Shown one piece after another: positions 25,230-33,932 of a stretch of DNA of 64,000 nt. How positions within the stretch are numbered: position 1 is the first letter of the stretch; each line of letters opens with the position of its first letter. The notes below the pieces were generated by a model. That model saw nothing but the letters and a program-made list of their open reading frames with translations, searched no databases and was not told where the DNA came from. Source of the DNA: Methylocella silvestris (lineage in GTDB: Bacteria > Pseudomonadota > Alphaproteobacteria > Rhizobiales > Beijerinckiaceae); contig NZ_PDZR01000017.1 of NCBI RefSeq assembly GCF_002891535.1, forward strand, positions 1 to 64,000. Reading direction: 5' to 3'. The translations under genes and the position numbers were made by a program.

Positions 25230-25757
25230 CTATGGCGCATGTTGGTAGCGGCTTCTCAGGTCCGCGAGCGCCTCGTTGCTGTCTTTCCCCTCCATTCTCA
25301 AATTGACGTAGTGCTGGCAAAGTTCGCCATACAGAAGTTTGCGCCCACTGAATTCCGCCAGCTCCGTGAACTTATCCAGAATGGCGTCGTAATTTTCCTC
25401 GATCCCGTGTTCGGACAGAGTTGTTGAAGTTTGCACCGTTCGATTGGCGATCATTCGCTGATCTTCCACGAACAGCTTTGAGGCTTGCCTGAGAAACAGA
25501 TCATAGACCGCGGCCATGGCGCTGTCCTTGGCCGCCGGCTGAAAGTTGCGGCGGCTTGCGAGCCACCAGCCGAGTTCGACGTGGTCGCCAGGATAAACCC
25601 ATGTGGGAACGGACGGCGCTTCGTCCTGCGCGATAGTATGCCTCTCGGGCGAGGGAGCGTCCTCGCTACAGGCCAACAGCAAAGACATCAAAGAGAGAGC
25701 GATCGCGCCCGGCAGCGCCAATCCGTGGGCCGTCCGCAGAAATTTGCGATCGTTCAT
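25230..25757 (-). CDS. mxaH: MxaH-position protein, exported lipoprotein-like
   Basis: The 175-residue protein has a signal with a lipobox-like stretch (ALSLMSLLLACSEDAPSPE), so it may be a periplasmic lipoprotein. The mature part is helical and charged, with VYDLFLRQASKLFVED, and contains no catalytic motif I recognise. It is assigned to mxaH by its place between the mxaE-like propeller gene and the regulators. MxaH is required for methanol oxidation in some strains but its role is undefined. Confidence 0.6.
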   Translation of the reverse strand: MNDRKFLRTAHGLALPGAIALSLMSLLLACSEDAPSPERHTIAQDEAPSVPTWVYPGDHVELGWWLASRRNFQPAAKDSAMAAVYDLFLRQASKLFVEDQRMIANRTVQTSTTLSEHGIEENYDAILDKFTELAEFSGRKLLYGELCQHYVNLRMEGKDSNEALADLRSRYQHAP

Positions 25758-25794
25758 GCGATATCGCCTTTACCGAACGATGAGCATGCCTGGC

Positions 25795-26778
25795 TCAAAG
25801 CGCCGGATCGCCCGCTATGCGCAGGGCTGCGCGCGGGCCGCCGCCCGTCCTGATCCGCCGGGTCTCAAGGCCGGCTGCGAGATCGATCACGGAAATGTCT
25901 CCGGAGAACCAGTTCATGACATAGGCTTTCCCAAGGTCTGGCGCGACCACGACGCCTTCCGGATAGCGGCCGACCTTTACCCTGACGGCCGCCTCCAGCC
26001 GGTTTAAAGCGATGAGCGACAGCGTCCCGGCCTGTTGATTGACGACGAGAAGCGTCTTGCCGTCGTCCGCGACGGCGAGCCCATAGGGCATCGGGCCGGA
26101 AGGGAACGCGCCCGCCACGACAAGGCGCTCCGTGTCGATCAGGGCGACGTTTCCGCCGCGGACGTTTGCCACGTAAAGACGCCCGCCGTCGGGCGCCAGA
26201 GCGAGCACAAAAGGCCCCTCCCCGACCGCAAGCGCCGCAATGCGCTCTTTACGATCCATGTCAATGACGCCGATCGTTGAATCCTGCCTTTCAGCGACAT
26301 AAAGGCGGCGGCGCGCCGGGTCGGCGACGATCAGTGCGGGCGCGCGCCCGATTGCGATGCGGCCATTGATTTCGCCGCTGCCGCGATTGACGCGGATCAA
26401 TACGGAGTCATTCCAGTCGCCAACGAGAAGCTCGTCGTTGGCGGCGACCGCCAGCCCGAAAGGCGTCCCGCCAACATAGAATGTCTGGAGCAGCTTCTGC
26501 TCCCGCACGCCAATCACAGAGATTTCTCCGGAATCTGGATGCGTCGCATAAATAGTGGACCCGTCGGGCGCGCTGGCGAGAGCGGCGGGCCCTGCGTCGA
26601 GCGGGATCGCCGTCGTCACCTCATCGCGCGCGGGGTCAATGACGAGGATCCGCCGACCGTCCTGGTCGGCGACATAGATGCGCGATCCGACGCTTGCGCG
26701 CACGGGCGCTGCGGTCGCCTGAGGCGCCGCAAGGGCGAGGCCGAACGCGCCGGAGAGGAGATCGCGCCGCGTGACCAC
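25795..26778 (-). CDS. mxaE: YVTN-type beta-propeller protein in the mxaE position
   Basis: This 327-residue exported protein has a Tat-like signal (VTRRDLLSGAFGLALAAP). Six to seven propeller blades repeat the pattern of a strand, DG/NG turn and IxVIDxxR, for example GRRILVIDPARDEV, STIGVIDMDRKERI and GDISVIDLAAGLETRRI. Such propellers bind ligands or scaffold complexes in the periplasm. It lies ten bases downstream of mxaD, which fits mxaE by order. No catalytic residues can be pointed to. Confidence 0.65.
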   Translation of the reverse strand: MVTRRDLLSGAFGLALAAPQATAAPVRASVGSRIYVADQDGRRILVIDPARDEVTTAIPLDAGPAALASAPDGSTIYATHPDSGEISVIGVREQKLLQTFYVGGTPFGLAVAANDELLVGDWNDSVLIRVNRGSGEINGRIAIGRAPALIVADPARRRLYVAERQDSTIGVIDMDRKERIAALAVGEGPFVLALAPDGGRLYVANVRGGNVALIDTERLVVAGAFPSGPMPYGLAVADDGKTLLVVNQQAGTLSLIALNRLEAAVRVKVGRYPEGVVVAPDLGKAYVMNWFSGDISVIDLAAGLETRRIRTGGGPRAALRIAGDPAL

Positions 26779-26787
26779 CCGCTTCTC

Positions 26788-27318
26788 CTAAGGTTTTGCT
26801 TCGGCTTTTGCCTTTAGTCCAGCCAGCCCCGCTTTCATAAATTCCGACATGGATTTTTGGGCTGCCTCATCGTTCAGATCATCCGGCGGAAAATTGCCGG
26901 TGTCGCCGCGATAGAAGCGGCCGAACCATTCGACCGTGCTGCCGCCATCGGCGGCGGGCTTGACGCTCAAGGTCGCCGAATAAAAGCTCACCGCCAAGGC
27001 GTCGAGATTGGGGTCCTCGAGGCGGTAGCTATAGGTCATTCCGGGCGCGTCGTAGTCGTCGAGATCTTCCATCAGCACGCCGCCTTTTTTCAACGTCAGC
27101 TTTCGCGTCGCGCCCGCCTTATTCCCGTCGGTAGACTGGCTTTCTGCGATCAGGGGATGCCAGCTCGAAATCGCGCCGAAATCGGCGACGATCGCCCACA
27201 CCGCTTCCGGGCTGGCCGCGATGGCGATGGTTTCTTCGGCCTTTTGCGGGGTCGGCCCATGCGCCGCCGCCGCAGTCGCGAAAAAAAGGAATGCGACAAT
27301 CGAAAAGAGATGTTTCAT
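26788..27318 (-). CDS. mxaD: MxaD, periplasmic SRPBCC-family methanol-oxidation protein
   Basis: From ATG 27318, which overlaps the mxaL stop (ATGA), the protein has about 176 residues. It has a signal peptide (LFSIVAFLFFATAAAA) and a START/SRPBCC fold with IAASPEAVWAIVADFGAISSWHP. The family binds hydrophobic ligands. MxaD is reported to aid interaction of methanol dehydrogenase with cytochrome cL. It sits where mxaD normally does. Confidence 0.85.
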   Translation of the reverse strand: MKHLFSIVAFLFFATAAAAHGPTPQKAEETIAIAASPEAVWAIVADFGAISSWHPLIAESQSTDGNKAGATRKLTLKKGGVLMEDLDDYDAPGMTYSYRLEDPNLDALAVSFYSATLSVKPAADGGSTVEWFGRFYRGDTGNFPPDDLNDEAAQKSMSEFMKAGLAGLKAKAEAKP

Positions 27319-28343
27319 GCCCGCGATTTTCTCCAGATTGCGAGGGTTGAAAAGCGATCTGCGCGCAATTGCTTCAGACGATTCCACAAGGGGGGAACCC
27401 CGTAGAGTGCGACGAGCAGGATGAGCGCCAGTCCAAGGGCGAAAGGCCGCAGCGGGCGTTCCCGCTCAACCGGGTGGGGCCGCGCCTCCGCCAGAATGGC
27501 CTTGAGGAGCGCTGGGGGGTCCTCAAGACGAATAAAGCCAAGACCTGTCTTGTCGCCGAGCGCCTTGAGATAGGGCTCGCGCACCGACGACAGATGTTCC
27601 GTTCCTGCCGCCGCCGCCGATCCGAACGGCGCATTGCGCGGATTATATCCCTCGCGCTGCTCCGCATCTGCCGGCGGCGGTCCGAAGCGATTTTCGTGCG
27701 GCACATCGTTGACGCCGTAAAAGCCGATTTCGCGGCCTTCGGCGTCGAATTTCGGAATGGGAGAGAGCGCAAAGCCGCCCGTTCCGACGATGAGCCCTTT
27801 CACCGCGCCGCGCTCGCCCGTAAATTCAGGGCCGCCCGAGGCTGGCAAAGGCGGCGCCTCCTGACCGTCGGTGAAGAAGACGAGATCGGCATTCACCTCA
27901 TGCGCCATGTCGATGGCCCGATAGAGCCCAGACGCAATATGGCTGTCGCCTTCCCACGCCATGCGCCAGTCGAGCCCGGCAATGGCGCCGTCGACGGGCG
28001 CAAAGGCGCCGCAGACATCGATCGGCTCAAACAGAAGAAAAGGCTGGCGCTCCGTGAAGATGGCGAGGCCCACGCGCGCCGGACATGGCAGGTCGGGAAG
28101 GATCGCCCGCAGGCTTGCTTTCACGTGTTCAAGCCGGCTGACGGGATGGCCGCTTTCGCTGTAGTCGCGCGTATTCATGCTGCCTGTGATGTCGACGACA
28201 ACCAGAAGATCGACGCCATTGGCCTTGCTTCGGAAGCTTGGCAGCCCGAAACTTGCAGCGAGCAGAAGGACGATGGCGCAAAGCAGCCAGAAGCGCCCGT
28301 CGCGCAGCGTCTCACGGCGCGGAAAGCGCGCCTCGATGGTCAC
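27315..28343 (-). CDS. mxaL: MxaL, von Willebrand A-domain methanol dehydrogenase maturation protein
   Basis: 342 residues: an N-terminal membrane helix (LLCAIVLLLAASFGLPSF), a vWA domain with the metal-ion site VDLLVVVDITGSMNTR and the second-strand motif DLVFFTDGQEAPPLPA, and a C-terminal membrane helix. MxaL works with MxaA, C, K, R and S to insert calcium into methanol dehydrogenase. Start and stop overlap mxaK and mxaD by four bases each, so translation is coupled. Confidence 0.85.
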   Translation of the reverse strand: MTIEARFPRRETLRDGRFWLLCAIVLLLAASFGLPSFRSKANGVDLLVVVDITGSMNTRDYSESGHPVSRLEHVKASLRAILPDLPCPARVGLAIFTERQPFLLFEPIDVCGAFAPVDGAIAGLDWRMAWEGDSHIASGLYRAIDMAHEVNADLVFFTDGQEAPPLPASGGPEFTGERGAVKGLIVGTGGFALSPIPKFDAEGREIGFYGVNDVPHENRFGPPPADAEQREGYNPRNAPFGSAAAAGTEHLSSVREPYLKALGDKTGLGFIRLEDPPALLKAILAEARPHPVERERPLRPFALGLALILLVALYGVPPLWNRLKQLRADRFSTLAIWRKSRA

Positions 28344-28927
28344 GGCAAACCCCGCGGCTTACCCGGCAGATCGGTCCAGAACTCTCCCGGTTTGGCGGGG
28401 ATTTCTTCGCCGCGCGTTTCGTCGAAGCCGGGGAAATCGCGGATGAGCCGCATCGCGACGTCAAGATTATAGCGCGCGTCCCACAGGCCCGGGTCGAGGC
28501 TCAGCGCCTGCCTGTAGTCTGAGCGCGCAAGATTGACGAGGGGTTCGGCCTTTTCGATTTTGCCGCGCTCGATGAGATCAAAGCCAAGACGCATTCGTGC
28601 GTTGGCGAGATCGTAGCGCGCGCGCGCCTGCACAGGCGCGCCGGCCTTTTGATCCAGAGCGTTGACGAGCGCTTGCGCTTCGTCGATCGAATCGTGAGTA
28701 AGCAGAAATTGAATGCGGGCGAACAGGACATCGCCCGAGTCATTGAGCGAAACCGGGACGTCGCGCCCCTCGCGAAGGGCGGCGATTTTGCGGTTATCCG
28801 CACTGGCCGCAACGTATTTTGCGGCGGCGCAGGCGGCGCCGGCGAGAGAAGCCGCGAGGAGGCCAACGAGAAGAGGCGATCTTGCCCTGCGCGCGATTTC
28901 GGCAAGGCGGGTCCGGAACTTTCGCAT
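28340..28927 (-). CDS. mxaK: MxaK, methanol dehydrogenase maturation protein
   Basis: The 195-residue protein has a membrane helix near the N-terminus (SPLLVGLLAASLAGAACAAA). Repetitive helices follow, with ARIQFLLTHDSIDEAQALV and SDYRQALSLDPGLWDARYNL, resembling tetratricopeptide units. It lies between the two vWA-domain genes mxaC and mxaL and overlaps both, the standard mxaK position. MxaK is needed for active, calcium-loaded methanol dehydrogenase. Confidence 0.8.
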   Translation of the reverse strand: MRKFRTRLAEIARRARSPLLVGLLAASLAGAACAAAKYVAASADNRKIAALREGRDVPVSLNDSGDVLFARIQFLLTHDSIDEAQALVNALDQKAGAPVQARARYDLANARMRLGFDLIERGKIEKAEPLVNLARSDYRQALSLDPGLWDARYNLDVAMRLIRDFPGFDETRGEEIPAKPGEFWTDLPGKPRGLP

Positions 28928-29967
28928 TATGCAGCTCTCCTGCGGGAGGGCCGTGCTGCTTCAGGAAGACCCAGCGGCAGGCTGCTCGTGAAGAGACCTG
29001 CCTCGAAAATCTTCGCGGCGACGAGCGCGAGGCTCGAAAGCAGCGCAAGCGCCGCAAAGAAGCCGGTGAGATCTTCCGTCGGCAAGCGTTCGCGATAGAC
29101 GATTGGATGCGTCTCGAGCCGTCCGATCTCCGCAACTGCAGCCTCGACAGCGCCGGGATTTTCGACCTCGAATGCCTTGTAGGGAATTTTGAGGCTCTTG
29201 AAGAAGATATCGAGATGACGCTCGGGCATCGCCTGCGGCGTATCCTCCCCCGGCTTGGGCGTATCCGAGATGCCTGTAGAGTTGGCCGTACGAAGAAAGA
29301 GCCAGTACAGATTGACCCGCGTGCGCGCAAAGGTCGTTCGCAAAGTCTGCTGCACTTTTGGATCGATCACAGCCGCGCCGTCCGAGACGAGCAGAAGCAC
29401 GCGCGAGGACTGGCCCGCGTCCTCGGACAGGAGGCTTAGCGCCGTCGCAAGACCTCGCCCAATGTCGGTGTAATCAAGGCCCGGACGATCAATCGCGGCG
29501 ACGGCCCCAAGCACAGCGTCCATTTTGTCAGTCAGCGGAAGCATGCGGATCGGCGAGGTCGAAAATCCGACCACGCCGAAGCGATCATGCTGCCGTCGCC
29601 GAACATAGTCCTGAAGGACGCGTCGCGCCGCGTTTGCCTTCGACTCCTCGCCGCCCTCCGGCGGGCGTCCGGCAAAGGTCTCGTTCATGCTGCCGCTGCG
29701 ATCGATGAGGAGCGCGGTCTCGGCGCCGTCGCCAATCTTCTCAACAAGCTCCCCGCCACGACGCGGACCGGCGAGCGCCAGCGCTGTCGATCCGATGGTG
29801 GCGACAGCGGTAAAAGTCAGCGCCAGGGATATAAGGCGCGACAGGCCGTCAACCGGAACGCTAGCGAGCGAAGGGAACGCCGAACGGCGCAGAACGCCGC
29901 CAAGCAGCGGCAGCGCCGCCAGCGGCGTCAGCCAGAGCAATTGGGGATCGGCGAAAGAGAGGCTCAT
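28927..29967 (-). CDS. mxaC: MxaC, von Willebrand A-domain methanol dehydrogenase maturation protein
   Basis: 346 residues: N-terminal membrane segments (LLWLTPLAALPLLGGVL), then a vWA domain with a complete metal site (TALLIDRSGSMNE) and SRVLLLVSDGAAVIDP, and a C-terminal membrane helix (LTGFFAALALLSSLALVA). The layout is as in BatA/BatB proteins. Stop and start overlap mxaK by a single base and mxaA by four. It acts in calcium insertion at the membrane. Confidence 0.85.
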   Translation of the reverse strand: MSLSFADPQLLWLTPLAALPLLGGVLRRSAFPSLASVPVDGLSRLISLALTFTAVATIGSTALALAGPRRGGELVEKIGDGAETALLIDRSGSMNETFAGRPPEGGEESKANAARRVLQDYVRRRQHDRFGVVGFSTSPIRMLPLTDKMDAVLGAVAAIDRPGLDYTDIGRGLATALSLLSEDAGQSSRVLLLVSDGAAVIDPKVQQTLRTTFARTRVNLYWLFLRTANSTGISDTPKPGEDTPQAMPERHLDIFFKSLKIPYKAFEVENPGAVEAAVAEIGRLETHPIVYRERLPTEDLTGFFAALALLSSLALVAAKIFEAGLFTSSLPLGLPEAARPSRRRAA

Positions 29968-30869
29968 GCCGCGGCTCGCTCGAGCTTCGCGAGGCGCTGG
30001 CTGAACGAGACAAGTTCCGTTGGCGGCAAGAGGCGCTCTGCTCCCGTCTCGTCGCTGGCGAAGAAGATGCGATGTGAGGCTCTGTAGAAGCGCGTGAAGC
30101 TCTCTGCCTCGGCGCGATAATCTGGATGTTCGGCAAGAAAGCTCTCAAGATCTTCCGCCAGCACGCGGCGTCCGGCGGCAACGTCGATCGATTGATGCAT
30201 GGTTCGGAGCGCGGCGCGAAACTGGTCCGTCGACCCGTCCCGCCGCATCCTGCCAAGACGCCGGGCTGCGAGCGCGAAGGGACGCGCCTGCGGGCGTCGA
30301 AATGGCGGCCACGAACGATCAAAGGCCACAAGCCCGAGCATCAGCGCCGAAACGCTCGAAAGGATCAACAGGGCGCGCCGACTCGCCCCGAGACTAACCG
30401 GCGCAGGAGCAATATCGGCGCGCAGAAAATCGACGGGATCATTTGCAGTCGGGAGTATCTCGCGCAGCGGCGACACGCTGAACGACCAGGGCGCCACAGA
30501 CGCCTTGGCGGAATTTTCGCCGGACTTGAAGATCAAGTCGAAGCCCGGAATCGTCATGCGCCGGACGTCGAGCGCAACGTAGAAATTCTGATAGGCAAGT
30601 CGCAGGCGCCATTGTCTCGGATTGCCGCCGAGATCGTCAACGGAAACGCTGCGAAGATCGAGCCAATAGGCGACCGGCCCCGCCTTCGGCAGCGACGCGG
30701 GGTCGATCAAATAGCCAGAGTCGACGGCGACGAAGACCTCAAGGGTGATGAGGTCGCCGACAAAATAGCCAAACGGCCGCGGCTCCTCCCTTTGCACAGA
30801 GACAATTTGCGCCTCGGCCAGGGGACAGGAGACAGCGAGACACAACCAGATGAAAGCCATGCGCCACAT
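29964..30869 (-). CDS. mxaA: MxaA, methanol dehydrogenase maturation protein
   Basis: This 301-residue exported protein has a signal peptide (FIWLCLAVSCPLAEAQ), a periplasmic beta-rich region with FGYFVGDLITLEVFV, one membrane helix near residue 165 (ALLILSSVSALMLGLVAF) and a cytoplasmic helical tail. The topology matches MxaA, which is required for calcium incorporation into methanol dehydrogenase. It lies five bases after mxaS. Confidence 0.8.
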   Translation of the reverse strand: MWRMAFIWLCLAVSCPLAEAQIVSVQREEPRPFGYFVGDLITLEVFVAVDSGYLIDPASLPKAGPVAYWLDLRSVSVDDLGGNPRQWRLRLAYQNFYVALDVRRMTIPGFDLIFKSGENSAKASVAPWSFSVSPLREILPTANDPVDFLRADIAPAPVSLGASRRALLILSSVSALMLGLVAFDRSWPPFRRPQARPFALAARRLGRMRRDGSTDQFRAALRTMHQSIDVAAGRRVLAEDLESFLAEHPDYRAEAESFTRFYRASHRIFFASDETGAERLLPPTELVSFSQRLAKLERAAA

Positions 30870-30874
30870 TCGCG

Positions 30875-31723
30875 TCAGGCTTCCATAAGCTGGCGCGACA
30901 AATTTTCGATGTCGAGGCGGTCGGCGACTGTCACGGGAGTGCGTCCGTAGCGCATGAACAGGCGCCGCAAAGCGCTCTTGCGCCGCGCGGCCTCATCCAG
31001 CCATTTGCGGCGGAGGGCCGGACGCATGAACACGACCCGCCTCTGGCCCGTCTCCAGATCCTGCATCTCGATAAGACCCCATTCGGGCAAATCGGTCTCC
31101 TCGGCGGAATCGCCAACGATAATCGGCACGACATCGTGGCGGATAAGATTTGCAAGAAGGGCGTCTGTGACGGCTGCCGTTTGACGGAAATCGGAAAGGA
31201 CAAAGACGAGCTTGCGGCGTCCGGCGAGCAGGTTTGCGGCCTCGGCTAATCCGGCCGCGCTCCGCCCAGCGGGAGTCGACCGGCGAAACAATTCCCGGAT
31301 TTCCGTCTCAAGGCTTCGCCGGCGCGTCGCTCTGATCTGGAAATCCCGGCGGATGTGCGCGTCCGCCCCTATGATCCCGAAGGCGTCGCCGTAACGATGC
31401 GCCGCACGCGCCATGGCGACGCAGATGTCTTCAACGAGGCCAATCTTCGCCGCGTGTCCCACAAAACCCATCGAGGCCGAAAGATCGACCAGCGCATAGA
31501 CGTCGACGACGTTGCGCGGCTCAAAACGGCGCACATGTATCTCACCGAACGGATCGCGCAGACTAGCGCGAAGATCGATCCGGCGCGCTTCCGGATAGCG
31601 TGAAAAAGGCGCGTGATTGCGGAACAGGCCGAGACTGCCGGCATCGGCGCCCGGATGAGCGCCGGGGCGGCCCGTGCGCGGACGGGCGTGCGGGCGATAG
31701 GCGAGGAGCGCATCATCGGTCAT
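30875..31723 (-). CDS. mxaS: MxaS, DUF58-type methanol dehydrogenase maturation protein
   Basis: The 282-residue cytoplasmic protein has the DUF58 core: YPEARRIDLRASLRDPFGE, then VDVYALVDLSASMGFVGH, a vWA-like metal site, and RKLVFVLSDFRQTAAV. DUF58 proteins partner MoxR ATPases, and the MoxR-type gene mxaR lies nine bases upstream. Together they likely act as a chaperone pair for methanol dehydrogenase. Confidence 0.85.
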   Translation of the reverse strand: MTDDALLAYRPHARPRTGRPGAHPGADAGSLGLFRNHAPFSRYPEARRIDLRASLRDPFGEIHVRRFEPRNVVDVYALVDLSASMGFVGHAAKIGLVEDICVAMARAAHRYGDAFGIIGADAHIRRDFQIRATRRRSLETEIRELFRRSTPAGRSAAGLAEAANLLAGRRKLVFVLSDFRQTAAVTDALLANLIRHDVVPIIVGDSAEETDLPEWGLIEMQDLETGQRRVVFMRPALRRKWLDEAARRKSALRRLFMRYGRTPVTVADRLDIENLSRQLMEA

Positions 31724-31732
31724 CGGGAAGTC

Positions 31733-32770
31733 CTAGGGCGACGCAACCGTCTCAAAGACACGCCGGCAGAGCTCCGCGACCAGCGCCTCGCGACGCAATT
31801 CATAGATCGAATCGAGGAAAATGCGATGCGCCATTGTCTCAACGAAGACGTCGCGCACGTCTTCCGGCAGGAGAAGATCGCGCCCCTCGAGCCATGCGCG
31901 AACGCGGGCGGCGCGAACAAGAAAGCTCAGTCCGCGCGGACTCCCGCCGCCCTGGATCAGCCGCTCCATGTCGACATCCGCAAGCTCTATCCCGAATGAA
32001 AGCGGATCGCCGATCGCCTGCCAGAGCGAAACAACATAGTCCTCGATGACCGGGCTTGCGCGAACGTGTTCCTGAATGGCGCGAGCCACCTCGTCCAGCG
32101 CCCGATAATCAACCACATCGGGCCGGACTGAACCGACCAGCGCATCCGCGTCGTGGAAGCGCGTCTCGAATATCAGGCGCCGCCGCGTTTCCCTGTCGGC
32201 CGGCGCTTCAATTCCGATCTCCATGAAGAACCGGTCCCGCGCGGCCGCCGGCAATTCGAATGTTTCCTCCCGCTCGACGCGATTGCGGTCCGCGAAAACC
32301 TGGAGAAATGGAAAATGGTAATCCCGATCAAACGCCGAAAGACTGCGTTCGGCCATGAGCCGAAGCAAAAGCGCATGGACTTGCGGCCGCGCGCGGTTGA
32401 TTTCGTTGAAGAAGAAGATTGAAAGTTCTTCGCCGCCGCGAAGCACCGGACCCGGCTCGACTCGCGGGCGGCCGTCCGCTGCAAGATAGGTATGATAGAG
32501 GAGATCGCCCGGCATCAGGTCGATCGTGCCTTCGACCCGCTCGAAAGCGCCGCCGATCGCACGCGCAAATGCGCGCAGAAGAGTCGTCTTTCCGGTGCCG
32601 ACATCGCCTTCGAGCAGCACATGTCCGCGCGCGAATACCGCGATCGTCAGGAACTTTATCGCGCGTTTCTGACCAAGAACAACCGTGCCGATCTCAGCCT
32701 GCAGCGCATGAGCTGCTTTGCGCCATGCCACGAGATCTGGAACAGACTCTTGCTGAGGCGCCGCTGTCAT
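31733..32770 (-). CDS. mxaR: MxaR, MoxR-family AAA+ ATPase
   Basis: From ATG 32770, after GACGGAAA, the protein has about 345 residues with the Walker A motif LLEGDVGTGKTTLLRAF, Walker B ELSIFFFNEINRARPQ and the sensor region FADRNRVEREETFELPAA. MoxR ATPases remodel proteins during metal-cofactor assembly. In this locus that is calcium insertion into methanol dehydrogenase. It begins the maturation half of the operon, 124 bases after mxaI. Confidence 0.9.
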   Translation of the reverse strand: MTAAPQQESVPDLVAWRKAAHALQAEIGTVVLGQKRAIKFLTIAVFARGHVLLEGDVGTGKTTLLRAFARAIGGAFERVEGTIDLMPGDLLYHTYLAADGRPRVEPGPVLRGGEELSIFFFNEINRARPQVHALLLRLMAERSLSAFDRDYHFPFLQVFADRNRVEREETFELPAAARDRFFMEIGIEAPADRETRRRLIFETRFHDADALVGSVRPDVVDYRALDEVARAIQEHVRASPVIEDYVVSLWQAIGDPLSFGIELADVDMERLIQGGGSPRGLSFLVRAARVRAWLEGRDLLLPEDVRDVFVETMAHRIFLDSIYELRREALVAELCRRVFETVASP

Positions 32771-32894
32771 ATTTTCCGTCGTGCTGGGTGTCAGGGTCGA
32801 GGCGCTGAGCGCTGCGTCCCGCCCCCGGCAATGCGCGGGAACGGGACTACAATTCGCATGCGGCGGAGCGAAGGCGCCGGCGCGCCCCCGAAAA

Positions 32895-33200
32895 TCAGTC
32901 TGAGATCTTCTCAACCTCATAGACGAACTTGCCGGTCTTTTTGAAAGCCGCCACGCGCTTGGCGTTTCGCTCTTCCATAGCCGTGATCGACTCTGACTGC
33001 TTGGCCAGTTCCTTCGGATTGTGCTTCGGATCATATTTCGAGCCGGCGACCTTCGCCGGGAATCCCGGCTTCGGCTCCCAGCAATTGCCCGGCGCCACAC
33101 AGGTCTGCCCATCATAGGCTGCGACAGGAAAGCTTGTAACCGCAAGCACGAAACCAGCGGCGCAAACCGAGGGTAATGCATATGCAATCTTCTTGAGCAT
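32895..33200 (-). CDS. mxaI: MxaI, methanol dehydrogenase small (beta) subunit
   Basis: This 101-residue precursor has a signal peptide (ALPSVCAAGFVLAVTSFPVAA). The mature part starts YDGQTCVAPGNCWEPKPGFP with a disulfide pair and ends in a long lysine-rich helix (ERNAKRVAAFKKTGKFVYEV). It wraps around MxaF in the alpha2beta2 periplasmic enzyme. GAGGAG precedes the ATG. Confidence 0.97.
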   Translation of the reverse strand: MLKKIAYALPSVCAAGFVLAVTSFPVAAYDGQTCVAPGNCWEPKPGFPAKVAGSKYDPKHNPKELAKQSESITAMEERNAKRVAAFKKTGKFVYEVEKISD

Positions 33201-33268
33201 GGGGTTCTCCTCCGGGTTAATCGCGGTGTTTTGCGCGATATCGCTTGGCGGCCATTGTTGGTCGCCTA

Positions 33269-33874
33269 TTATTTGTCTTGCGTCGCAGCTGGCTTGGCCT
33301 GGCTGGCCGGATTGCAGAGACCTGGCGAATCCGCCGGGATCGGCGCATCATGTTCGCTGTAGGGCTTGAAGTGCGCTTTTTCCTCCGGAGTCAGCCAGAC
33401 TGCTCCGCTGGCGCCGTCCTTATAGAGGTGACGGACCCACGACATGACCTGCAGTATCTCATCAAGCGTCAGGTTGAGCGACTGCGGTCCCATCTGCGCT
33501 TGCGCGCCGCCGAAAATCGTCTCGAACATGCCCTGATCGGTCTGATTCTTCGGATAGGTCCAGTAGTCATCGTTAAGGCCGGGACCAATCTTGCCTTCGG
33601 CTAGATGGCCGTGACAGCCCGAGCAGGCGGTCAGGAAGATTTGCGAACCTGCGTATAGGCAGCTCTTGTCTGAGCTATAGGGATTGTGTCCGGTTTGCAA
33701 AAAGCGCTTCACCCCCTCCGTGTTGCGCCCATCCGGCAAGGCGTCATCGAGCGACATAGGCTCGCCAGTCACCGTATTCCTGAGATCGAGACTGGTAGTT
33801 TGTGCGAGAGCTCCGAAGCAGATCGTGGCGGTCAACACGGGAAACACGAGGTTCCGATAGAATTTCAAACGCTT
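33269..33874 (-). CDS. mxaG: MxaG, cytochrome cL (electron acceptor of methanol dehydrogenase)
   Basis: From ATG 33874 the protein has about 201 residues with a signal peptide (FYRNLVFPVLTATICFGALA) and one c-type heme site, IFLTACSGCHGHLAEGKIGP. The downstream segment, containing MFETIFGGAQAQMGPQS, includes methionines able to act as the sixth ligand. It accepts electrons directly from methanol dehydrogenase. An upstream ATG at 33910 is in frame but would lengthen the signal region. Confidence 0.95.
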   Translation of the reverse strand, partial: KRLKFYRNLVFPVLTATICFGALAQTTSLDLRNTVTGEPMSLDDALPDGRNTEGVKRFLQTGHNPYSSDKSCLYAGSQIFLTACSGCHGHLAEGKIGPGLNDDYWTYPKNQTDQGMFETIFGGAQAQMGPQSLNLTLDEILQVMSWVRHLYKDGASGAVWLTPEEKAHFKPYSEHDAPIPADSPGLCNPASQAKPAATQDK

Positions 33875-33932
33875 CATTATAGATTCCAGGTCACGCAAAG
33901 TTTCTCTCATTGACGCTTATCGGCGCGGCCGG